Source: UM-FILTER-40-17 sp032251335 (GTDB taxonomy: Bacteria; Bacteroidota; Bacteroidia; Flavobacteriales; Flavobacteriaceae). Taken from it: 64,000 nucleotides of DNA. Of this stretch, positions 8,445-16,645 are shown one piece after another. The notes beneath the pieces are model-generated. The model was not told the origin of the DNA. It was given only the letters and a program-made list of their open reading frames with translations, and did not search any database. A program made the translations under genes and the position numbers. The first letter of the stretch is position 1, and the number at the start of each line of letters is the position of its first letter. Where the stretch lies: NCBI GenBank assembly GCA_032251335.1, contig JAVVDW010000003.1:122188-186187 (forward strand), given 5' to 3'.

Positions 8445-9362
8445 TCAATATTTAAGCTTTTCGTTTTTATCAAAAATACCCCAAAAGGCACCCACATCGC
8501 CTTCTGCACCTACCTTCCAAGATTCATCAAAAGATGAAAAATAAAAACTCTCCACACCGGCTTTTTGGCACCAGAGTTGGGTGTCGATAAAATACTTTAA
8601 GAAATTTTCGTCTGATGGTTGCGCGGCATGTAGGTTTTTCCCTTGGCTCGCCCAACCGGTTTCTGTGATGATGACTCTTTTCCCTCTGCCGGCAGCAAGT
8701 GCCTGCCCATACATTTGCTGCATGTGGTTTAGCGCATAATCGATTGGGCAACTCTCCCAAAAGGGATAGCAGTTGGCGAGGATCAGGTCGCATTTTTCGG
8801 CCAAGACAGGGTGTACAGAAAATTCATAGTAGGCATCTACATAGCCAACGGGGATGTGGCCAGGCAGGGCGGCTTTAACTTCGTCTATATGAGCGAGAAG
8901 CTCCTCAAGAGGCAGGTCGTTGCGGTACAATACTTCATTTCCTACTGCTGCAATGTCCACCAAGCCTTTTTGTCCCAGTTCAATTAAAGCGTCTATTTCG
9001 CGTTTGTTTTTTTCTCTGTCATCGCCAATCCAGGCACCCACTAAGGTTTTTATGCCCAGTTGTTTGGCTACCTTGGGGACAAATTCGTTGCCTTCAATAC
9101 ACGAAAATGAACGCACCCACTTTATATAAGGTTGAATGATTTTCATCCTGCGCAACACTTGTGCTTCGGTGATGTCATCGCCGGGTTTTTGGCCATCTTC
9201 ATACATGCTGAAACAAAGCCCATGCATGCCTTTTTGTAGAATTTGATGAAAAAGTTTTACCAATTCATTTTCAGATAGCGTTTTGGTAGCGTGATGCGGA
9301 TCTAATGAAGCTAAAAAATTTTGATAGGCTTCAGTAACTTGAATTTCTTGTCTGAATGACAT
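8445..9362 (-). CDS. free-standing GH17-type glucanase, cytosolic
   Basis: A 305-residue TIM-barrel hydrolase resembling GH17 beta-1,3-glucanases. The acid/base is probably Glu143 in AAVGNEVLYR and the nucleophile Glu234 in IITETGWASQ. There is no signal peptide or membrane helix, so a cytoplasmic location is expected. The sequence is a clear paralogue of the GH17 domain fused to the transporter directly upstream (both have KGMHG.CFS, then PGD..(S/T)EAQ, and end with an SSFDESWK segment). It starts 18 bases after the transporter-fusion stop and is the last gene of the operon. Likely substrate: imported laminari-oligosaccharides; exact cleavage mode unknown. Confidence 0.85.
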   Translation of the reverse strand: MSFRQEIQVTEAYQNFLASLDPHHATKTLSENELVKLFHQILQKGMHGLCFSMYEDGQKPGDDITEAQVLRRMKIIQPYIKWVRSFSCIEGNEFVPKVAKQLGIKTLVGAWIGDDREKNKREIDALIELGQKGLVDIAAVGNEVLYRNDLPLEELLAHIDEVKAALPGHIPVGYVDAYYEFSVHPVLAEKCDLILANCYPFWESCPIDYALNHMQQMYGQALAAGRGKRVIITETGWASQGKNLHAAQPSDENFLKYFIDTQLWCQKAGVESFYFSSFDESWKVGAEGDVGAFWGIFDKNEKLKY

Positions 9363-9380
9363 AATAAGCGTATTAAAAAA

Positions 9381-11750
9381 TTAATCGAGTTTAAACTTTT
9401 CTTTGCTGTCCCAAAGCCCCCATGAGGTGCCTGACCAGCCTTCGGCATGAATCTTCCACGATTCGTCAAAAGAAGAAAAGTAGAACAAATCGACTTCTGC
9501 ATGGGCAGCCCAGACTTGGGCATCGCAATAATATTTCATGGTGTTTTCTTTGTTGGGTAGGGCTTCGCCAACGGCCGAGCCTTGGGTTGGCCAACCTGTC
9601 TCGGTAATCATCACTTTTTTGTTGGGTGAGGCTTCGAGGGTTTTTCTATACATTTCTTGCAGATAAAGTCCGGCGTGGTCTATGTGTGCGCCTTCCCAAA
9701 AAGGATAACAATTGATCATTAACACATCGCAAGCAGCAATGAGTTTGGGTCGGTTGATAAATTCATAATACACATCTACACAACCAACCGGTATGCCGTT
9801 GGCACCTTCTTTTACTTGTTGGATATAGTCGATGATTTTTTCTTCGGTCAGTTCGCCCCTAAACAGCACTTCATTGCCCACTGCCGCCATATCAATCATT
9901 CCTTCGGCCATGAGTTTTTTTAGACTTTGTATTTCGCGTTGATTTTGTTGGGCATCTTTGCTAATCCATGCCCCCATGAGCACTTTGAAGCCCATGGCTT
10001 TGGCTATGGCCGGGATTTCATCGTGTTGGTTGGTAGACGAAAAAATCCGTATCCACTCAACGTGGGGTTGCAATGCTTCTAAGCGTCTGCGGATTTGTGC
10101 TTCGGAGAGGTTATCACCCGGATTTTGACCTTCTAAATAAGGGCTGAAACATATTCCGTGCATGCCTTTTCTGAAGGTTTCTGTGAAATATGCATTGAGT
10201 TTACCGTCTTTGAGGCTTTCCCAATCTACGGGAGCATTATAATAATGGGGGAATTTTTGCACGAGTTCTATGCGCGATGTTCCCTTCAGGTCTATGCCTT
10301 GCATAATATTGAAGGTACTGTAGCCAGAAGGTTTAGGGTTTTTCCTCTTGGCCAGTTCAGCTTGTATCTCGTGGGTTCTTTCTTCGGTCACATCATAATT
10401 TCTCATGATCCACATGGCAATCAGCGTACCCATAATTGGCACTCCGGAGAAGAAAAGCCGCAGTCCGGTCACGGCTCCTTCGGGCTGTACTTCGGCATCG
10501 GGGTTTAGCCCCACGTAAGAAATAATCAAACCACTCAAGCCGCCGGCAATGGCAAATCCGAATTTCACCATCCACCAGTAAATAGCTCCAAAAAGTCCTT
10601 CTCTTCTTTTACCTGTGTTGAGTTCGTCTAAGTCGCATACATCGGCGGTCATCGACATCATCAGGGTAAACAAGCTGCCTATTCCGAAAGAGAAAAAAGG
10701 CAGGGCAAATATAAACATATACGGTTTGCCGGGTATAAACAGAAAATAGAGCAAAATATAACCCAAAACGGAAATACCTTGCGACCAAATGAAGGCGTTT
10801 TTCTTGCCCATTTTCTTCGACATTTTGGCCACAATCGGAATCACCAAAAAAGTGGTAATCAAAGCACCAAAACTACCAAAAAGGGTAGGCCAAATGCCGG
10901 CGGCGGCGGTATCTCCAGCAAATAAATGATAAACTACAATAAAAAAGGAGAAGGCTGCAACGGTATTGAAAGCGTTAAAAATAAGGAAGGTGGATATACA
11001 AAGTTTCCGGAAGGGTTTGGACTGGAAGGCTTCTTTAAAACCTTTAAAAATTTCGGCGAGGCTACTGCCCACGGTTTTGAAGGTAATCGGGGTTAAAGAA
11101 GTGTCGTCTTTGGTCGATTTGCTTTTGATAAAGATAGCGGGTACCATGGCCAGCAAGGCACAAGAAACGCCCAACCAAGTGGCGAGTGTACGGGTGGCAG
11201 TGTCGGCATTTGGAAACCAATCGGGGTCGTACATAATGACCCAAAACCAAGGCGCGATGACCCAAGCCCATTGACCTATCCATTGTGCTATGGCCATGAT
11301 GTTGGTCCGCTCATGAAAATCGTCGCTCATTTCGTAGCCCATGGCCACATAGGGTACGCTAAAAATGGTTAGCCCCAAATAAAATATAAACGACCAAACC
11401 ATGAAATAGGTAAAGTTATAGTCTAAACCATTCTCACGGTGCAATTGCCACATAGTCACAAAAGCAATGCCCATAACGATGGCACCTATAAAAACATATT
11501 GACGCCTGCGTCCCCAAACGGAGCGGGTATTGTCTGAGATAAATCCCATGATGGGGTCGGTGATGGAGTCAAATATCCGAGGAAAGAAATAAATGGCGCT
11601 CCACATCCAACCCGGAAAACCGAGATCTTGAACCAAAACAACCATGAATATACCTAGGGCAGCAGGAAACATTTGATTGGCCAACATGCCAAGCCCGAAA
11701 GCGATTTTTTGGCCTAGGGGTACTTTGTAATGTGCGATAGTTTGTGACAT
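9381..11750 (-). CDS. MFS (GPH) sugar transporter fused to GH17 domain
   Basis: A 789-residue two-part protein. Residues 1 to about 460 form a 12-helix glycoside-pentoside-hexuronide symporter, shown by PRIFDSITDPIMGFISDNT and the following GRRRQY loop. After a charged linker (TEERTHEIQAELAKRKNPKP), residues about 495-789 form a GH17-like barrel with Glu627 (AAVGNEVLFR) and Glu717 (MITETGWPTQ) as probable acid/base and nucleophile. MFS proteins of 12 helices have both ends in the cytoplasm, so the hydrolase should face the cytosol. It lies 110 bases after the GH17 lipoprotein gene and 18 before the free GH17. Probable role: coupling uptake of beta-1,3-gluco-oligosaccharides to their trimming. 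The fusion is read directly from one uninterrupted frame. Confidence 0.88.
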   Translation of the reverse strand: MSQTIAHYKVPLGQKIAFGLGMLANQMFPAALGIFMVVLVQDLGFPGWMWSAIYFFPRIFDSITDPIMGFISDNTRSVWGRRRQYVFIGAIVMGIAFVTMWQLHRENGLDYNFTYFMVWSFIFYLGLTIFSVPYVAMGYEMSDDFHERTNIMAIAQWIGQWAWVIAPWFWVIMYDPDWFPNADTATRTLATWLGVSCALLAMVPAIFIKSKSTKDDTSLTPITFKTVGSSLAEIFKGFKEAFQSKPFRKLCISTFLIFNAFNTVAAFSFFIVVYHLFAGDTAAAGIWPTLFGSFGALITTFLVIPIVAKMSKKMGKKNAFIWSQGISVLGYILLYFLFIPGKPYMFIFALPFFSFGIGSLFTLMMSMTADVCDLDELNTGKRREGLFGAIYWWMVKFGFAIAGGLSGLIISYVGLNPDAEVQPEGAVTGLRLFFSGVPIMGTLIAMWIMRNYDVTEERTHEIQAELAKRKNPKPSGYSTFNIMQGIDLKGTSRIELVQKFPHYYNAPVDWESLKDGKLNAYFTETFRKGMHGICFSPYLEGQNPGDNLSEAQIRRRLEALQPHVEWIRIFSSTNQHDEIPAIAKAMGFKVLMGAWISKDAQQNQREIQSLKKLMAEGMIDMAAVGNEVLFRGELTEEKIIDYIQQVKEGANGIPVGCVDVYYEFINRPKLIAACDVLMINCYPFWEGAHIDHAGLYLQEMYRKTLEASPNKKVMITETGWPTQGSAVGEALPNKENTMKYYCDAQVWAAHAEVDLFYFSSFDESWKIHAEGWSGTSWGLWDSKEKFKLD

Positions 11751-11860
11751 TTTCCGTTTTTGTTTATAAGGTTTAGGTTTTTTTAGAGAAAGTCTTTTTC
11801 GAGGTTACTTCCCTCCGATAGACTTTATCTTCATGAAGTGGTTATAGTATAGAATTTGTT

Positions 11861-13147
11861 TTAATGTGAGCGTAAAATTTCATCTTTAACGGGAGGCAAA
11901 AGCACTTCCTGCAACAAGCTTTCCTCATCACCTTTGTATGTTTTGCTTATGGGCTTACCGGATCGGGACAATCCCGTAAAAACACCTTTATCTACCCATT
12001 CCCAGATACTGAATTTGGCTTGGCCATCTACTGTAAAAAGACCAAAATGATTTTCCGACCCCTGCGGATTTTGTGCATCCTTCCATGGCTCGTCGAAAGC
12101 TTCGAAGAAAAAACAGGACACTTGGTTTTGGTGCGACCATTTTCTCATTTTTTGGTAATAAAGCGCTTGTTTGTACTCGTCTGTAGCTTTAGAACCTGAG
12201 TTTCCGTAAAGTTCATTGGAATAGGATGCCCAACCTGTTTCACCTATATGCATGGTTTTTTCTACTCCCAACGATTTCATATAGCGCCTTACGCTGTCGA
12301 ACTGCGACACGGCGTAGGCCAAAGACCTGTCCATGGCTTTGTGGATGATTTCGGTCTTGGACAAGCCGGTTTCATCGGGCAAAACACCCCAAAAAGCCGG
12401 GTTGTAATGGGTGTCGTGCATAGGATAAGTGTGAATTGAGAGGTAATCAACCGCTTTGATGAGTTTTTCTAAATCGAGCGTGTGGTATTCAGGACCTCCT
12501 CCGCCCCAAGATGCAAAATTGTCGGAACTGGTAATCCATAAATCCTTAGCAAGCTTGCCTTCTTTTTTCAGGTTTTGCAGGTATTCCACCCATTTCAGTA
12601 TCACATCGGCTTGCACATAGTAGGCTTCGGCCCATTTGACCATGGCTTCGTTCCCCACGGCTATAACTTTTACAATATCGGGATAGGTTTGAGCCAAGGC
12701 AACCGCTCTTTGTATTTCCGGTTCATTTCTTTCGCTTTCTTGGTTGTGGTCAACAGGCAGGCCTGTCCAGGCATTTTTACAGTCAATCCAGGCGCCCAAC
12801 ATTACATACATTTCAAAAGAAGCATCCTGAGTTTTAAGTTCGCGAATCGCTTTAAGCACGTTGGAGGCATGGGGCAGGTGCACGTTGTAGGTTCGTAAAA
12901 TCCTGATTCCCATAGCATGCAGTATCAATAAATCTTCTTTAAGTTCGGCAATCGTAGGCTGTTGGTCTCTGCTGGTTAGTCTGTAACCGCCATAAGAGAT
13001 GGCCAAATAATCCGAGTTGCCCAAAATATCGCGGGCGGTGAGCTGGGGTTCTTCTTTTTTTATCACTTTTGGGTCTTGGGTTTGATTTCTGCACGACAAT
13101 AAAACTACTGACGCAAATAGAACGGTTATGTAGGTTAAATTTTTCAT
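11861..13147 (-). CDS. GH17-like lipoprotein
   Basis: A 428-residue lipoprotein (signal ITVLFASVVLLSC, Cys19) with a TIM-barrel glycoside hydrolase domain. Probable catalytic residues are Glu167 in IAVGNEAMVKW and Glu303 in HIGETGWASY, matching GH17. The segment MHDTHYNPAFWGVLP and the C-terminal EAFDEPWKDA also fit. It starts with no spacer after the phosphorylase stop (TAA then ATG), so the two are translationally linked. It would act in the periplasm or on the cell surface, unlike the other two GH17 proteins of this operon. It is more divergent from them than they are from each other. Substrate specificity (beta-1,3 or beta-1,3/1,6-glucan) is inferred from the locus. Confidence 0.82.
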   Translation of the reverse strand: MKNLTYITVLFASVVLLSCRNQTQDPKVIKKEEPQLTARDILGNSDYLAISYGGYRLTSRDQQPTIAELKEDLLILHAMGIRILRTYNVHLPHASNVLKAIRELKTQDASFEMYVMLGAWIDCKNAWTGLPVDHNQESERNEPEIQRAVALAQTYPDIVKVIAVGNEAMVKWAEAYYVQADVILKWVEYLQNLKKEGKLAKDLWITSSDNFASWGGGGPEYHTLDLEKLIKAVDYLSIHTYPMHDTHYNPAFWGVLPDETGLSKTEIIHKAMDRSLAYAVSQFDSVRRYMKSLGVEKTMHIGETGWASYSNELYGNSGSKATDEYKQALYYQKMRKWSHQNQVSCFFFEAFDEPWKDAQNPQGSENHFGLFTVDGQAKFSIWEWVDKGVFTGLSRSGKPISKTYKGDEESLLQEVLLPPVKDEILRSH

Positions 13148-16100
13148 TTACTTGAGAATAGTAGGTTTAATAAAAACCTTGATGGATATTACTTCGGCAG
13201 TACGTCCGAATACAGCTCGACTCAGTTCGGGGGTGAGCGACTGACCGGGCAAACAGACCATACCCGACGGGGTAAGCACCTCCAATTTGTCTTCTACTCC
13301 CATGCTGTAGATTACAGGTACTTGGCAGAAGGTAAAGCAAACGGATGGTTCGCTAAGGGGTATTTCCTCTGTTTCGCCTTGCAGGTCAATGTATCGGAAG
13401 GTTTTTAAATTTTCTGAAAACTCGACTTTGCGCAGCAAATAGGGTTTAAAATGGAGAATGCCATTTTCCAAAACTACGCCCAGTTCCCCAAAACGGCTCA
13501 GAATATCTTCTTTTACTTGGCCGGTCATGCCGGGTTGTTGTGCGCCCTTGCCAAGGGGTGTATGCGAATAAGGATCGGTTGGAAAAGCACCGTATAGTTC
13601 AGGCGATTTGTGTACACCTATCCCTTCGTTTATTTCATAATAGTGTTCCAGTAGTCTGCCAAGTATAGTGGGATCGGCGTTTTCTAGTGCCGCTTTTTGG
13701 CAACATTCCTGTACTGCCAACAACAACTTCGAAACCATATGCCAATAGATTGACCCCAAGCCTTCATAACCGTAAAAAGTTCCGGATCGGCCGGTGAAGG
13801 CTTTGTGGTTAAAAACCGATTCGTAAAGGTCGAGCACCTTGTTTGTTTCCGACTTAGCCAAGGGTGCGTAAACTGTATCTTCGAGGGCTGCCAAAGCAGT
13901 TTTTAAATCTTTAGCGTTCCTGAATTCAGGATGAAAATGATACTGACCGTATGCGTCTTTTCGAATGATGCCCTTGTGTTCGTCTTGCACCAATTGGGTG
14001 AGCAGTTCGGATGATTTTACCGCGTTTTCGGCTAAGGTATTGCGGTCTAAAAATCCTTTCAGGTTTTTATTGGGATAGAGGATATAACTGTATTGATCTT
14101 CCCTGAATAAAGCACTGTTTTTTAAACTGTCCAGCACCTCCAGGGCTTCGTTCGAACTGAGAAAATGGGCACTGAGTACCGCCACTTGGCCTTCGAGCAT
14201 TTCGTCTAAATACGAAATAGCTACGCCTTGATCAGCGTTTACAGTCATTAAATTGTAGGCATGGTACATGCCGTCGGGTCGTTTGTTTGCCCTTATGGAA
14301 TGTTCAGTGTAGCTTATGGCCAAGTCTACAAATGACTTTAGGGATTTGACAGAAATCTCAGTTTTTTTACCCGAAAATTTATGGGTATAAATTTGTTCTC
14401 TGAATCTACTTGCTGAAGACCCTAAGGCCTCCAAGGCAGCCCTCCTTTTTTCCGGTGAAAAACGCCCGCTTAAGCCGTCTTGATGGGTTTCTAAAGCCTG
14501 AAGTATGCCCTCGAATTGACGGTACATTTCGTCAGACAACGGATAGGTTTCATTTTCGTTGAGTTGTGAAAAAATACGCTCAAAAAAACTTAAAAATCTT
14601 CGGATGTAATAGAGCGTTACCATTGATACACCGTTACCCACCAAGGCGTTGTTGGCATCGTTCCATTCGGGTCTTTGGGTGTTCATCCAAATACCGCCTT
14701 CGGGTATGAAATTGGAGAATTTGGCCAAGGTAACCGCAAGGATTTTTTCCAGAAAGTTTACATGGATGATTTGCCCCTCTTTGTTGGTGAGCAAAGTACC
14801 ATCAGCTCCTAAAGTCTCGCGATTTTCTCGTATTTTTTTATCTTCTTCCCTGTCGAAGATAATAGTGTCTTTGGGGTCTGAAAGTATTTCCTCAAAGGTT
14901 TTTATTTTATAAGGCACATGAGCGTAAACAAAGGCATCTACGGCGAATAATGTTGGTAGTTTTTTGGGGCTTAAATGGTCTAAGTGTTCTAACAATTTAA
15001 GCAGGTAGATAATTTGGTGATCGCCCCAATAACCGATATAAGACCAGGGGTCATCGGGTTCTATTATTTCCCAATCAAAACCGTCTTTGGTCACCCTGTA
15101 GGGATTGTATCCATCAAAAGTTGAAGCATTCAGGAACTTGCTGATCATGCTTTCAACAAAATTGGGATATGAATACGCCAAGCTTTCCCAGTTTTGGAAA
15201 ATGTCTCGCCAATTGCCTTCGTAGTCTAAAATTTTTGAACCGTCTTCAGCCTTAGTATTGATGGAAAACCGGTTCCACGGCCTACTAGGATCTCCGTGAC
15301 GTCGGCTGAATTTGAGCGGCAGATATTCCAATGACAATCTGCTAAAATCTTTATCTTTAAGTTCGAGCTCAAGTGCCCTGAGCTGATCTAGAGAGAAAAC
15401 CACGCCCAGTTGCGCTATGGATTTGGCATAACGCCGGTAGATGTTTTTGTTGGCATTTTGTAAATACGTTTCAAAATCTTTTTGTTCAACGCTGTAATTA
15501 TTATCAAATATGCCACCACGCATGATGTTGTACATACAGTTTGAATAATGCCTGATGTCTCTCAGTTTATCACCGGAACACTGAACACCATCGGCGGCTG
15601 CGATTAGTTTCAACAGTTGATCTGTGCCCTTGGCAATGTCTTTTTCTAAGTTTGCATACAGTTCTTTGTGGTTTGTGATTTTGTGGATGAGTGCCGTGAC
15701 GTCCGTTTGATCATAGTTGACGTCGGCAATTATTTTCCAAGACACGGTTTCATCGGGTTGAAGTGAACGTGCCTGATGTACCAAATAAGCGCCTTTTTCA
15801 GCTTTGATATCCGTTTCCTGTACTAGGGTTTGGCCTTTTCTGAAATTTTCGAGCTGCAGAGAAGAGAGGAGATATAATGGATTTTTTACACCCAAAGACC
15901 AGCATACATTAGCCGTCAAAGCTTCGCTAGGTTCGGCCTTATCTACAGGCACCGCACTGAGTGCATATATACCAAGTCCCGATTTTAGATGCAGTTCGCT
16001 GCGTTTGTAAGCATCTACTAAATTGCTACTTTGTGTTTGCAAATCGCTGACCACGCCTGCGGGAAGAATATTTTGCAGTCCGTCTATACATTCCAGTTCT

Positions 16101-16576
16101 ATTTTGGATTCGGAAATATTGGTCAAGCTAACTGATTTTATAAAGCCGAAAGTGTCGCACGAGCTCCACCCATAGCGAAAACGAAGGCCGAGGCTGTGGT
16201 TGATTTGCTCGAAAACAATTTTATTTCCGTAAATATTTTTATATAGATTTTGAGTCAGTCTATATTGGTCTGCAAAACGGATTGAAAAAGGTTCCCAAAA
16301 CACGATTTCTGTATTTTGTTTTGTCTTAATAATCGTCTTGCTTCCTGTAATTTCTACACTTTCGGTAATTTTATCATCTGTGGTGTACGGAAACAAAGCG
16401 TAATTGGCATTTTTCCTGCCGGCTGTTAAACCGCCATTGCTGGAGATAAACATCCAGTGGTTGTATGCGCTTGCTATGTTCATAAAAAAAGGGCGCATCA
16501 AATCTGCTTCAGATATTTTCAGGAATTCCTCTCCGTCTATTTTTTTTAGAGCTATTTTATTATTACTTGTCGACAT
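13148..16576 (-). CDS. GH94/GH149-like beta-1,3-oligoglucan phosphorylase
   Basis: A 1142-residue protein without signal peptide. The size, the N-terminal beta-sandwich-like part, and the GH-Q catalytic signature QRPEWNDANNAL with Asp640 as the general acid point to an inverting disaccharide or oligosaccharide phosphorylase. GH149 enzymes (beta-1,3-oligoglucan phosphorylases, about 1100-1200 residues) fit best because of length and the glucan context; GH94 and GH161 relatives remain possible. The reaction would be phosphate-dependent release of alpha-glucose-1-phosphate from laminari-oligosaccharides in the cytoplasm. Its neighbours upstream and downstream are glucanases, and its stop abuts the GH17 lipoprotein start. 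Family assignment comes from motif and context, not a search. Confidence 0.72.
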   Translation of the reverse strand: MSTSNNKIALKKIDGEEFLKISEADLMRPFFMNIASAYNHWMFISSNGGLTAGRKNANYALFPYTTDDKITESVEITGSKTIIKTKQNTEIVFWEPFSIRFADQYRLTQNLYKNIYGNKIVFEQINHSLGLRFRYGWSSCDTFGFIKSVSLTNISESKIELECIDGLQNILPAGVVSDLQTQSSNLVDAYKRSELHLKSGLGIYALSAVPVDKAEPSEALTANVCWSLGVKNPLYLLSSLQLENFRKGQTLVQETDIKAEKGAYLVHQARSLQPDETVSWKIIADVNYDQTDVTALIHKITNHKELYANLEKDIAKGTDQLLKLIAAADGVQCSGDKLRDIRHYSNCMYNIMRGGIFDNNYSVEQKDFETYLQNANKNIYRRYAKSIAQLGVVFSLDQLRALELELKDKDFSRLSLEYLPLKFSRRHGDPSRPWNRFSINTKAEDGSKILDYEGNWRDIFQNWESLAYSYPNFVESMISKFLNASTFDGYNPYRVTKDGFDWEIIEPDDPWSYIGYWGDHQIIYLLKLLEHLDHLSPKKLPTLFAVDAFVYAHVPYKIKTFEEILSDPKDTIIFDREEDKKIRENRETLGADGTLLTNKEGQIIHVNFLEKILAVTLAKFSNFIPEGGIWMNTQRPEWNDANNALVGNGVSMVTLYYIRRFLSFFERIFSQLNENETYPLSDEMYRQFEGILQALETHQDGLSGRFSPEKRRAALEALGSSASRFREQIYTHKFSGKKTEISVKSLKSFVDLAISYTEHSIRANKRPDGMYHAYNLMTVNADQGVAISYLDEMLEGQVAVLSAHFLSSNEALEVLDSLKNSALFREDQYSYILYPNKNLKGFLDRNTLAENAVKSSELLTQLVQDEHKGIIRKDAYGQYHFHPEFRNAKDLKTALAALEDTVYAPLAKSETNKVLDLYESVFNHKAFTGRSGTFYGYEGLGSIYWHMVSKLLLAVQECCQKAALENADPTILGRLLEHYYEINEGIGVHKSPELYGAFPTDPYSHTPLGKGAQQPGMTGQVKEDILSRFGELGVVLENGILHFKPYLLRKVEFSENLKTFRYIDLQGETEEIPLSEPSVCFTFCQVPVIYSMGVEDKLEVLTPSGMVCLPGQSLTPELSRAVFGRTAEVISIKVFIKPTILK

Positions 16577-16645
16577 TTTAGGTTTTTATGGTTTTTATGC
16601 TGCTGTGCATATGGTTATTGTTTTTTTTAAGAATACCGGTTAAAA

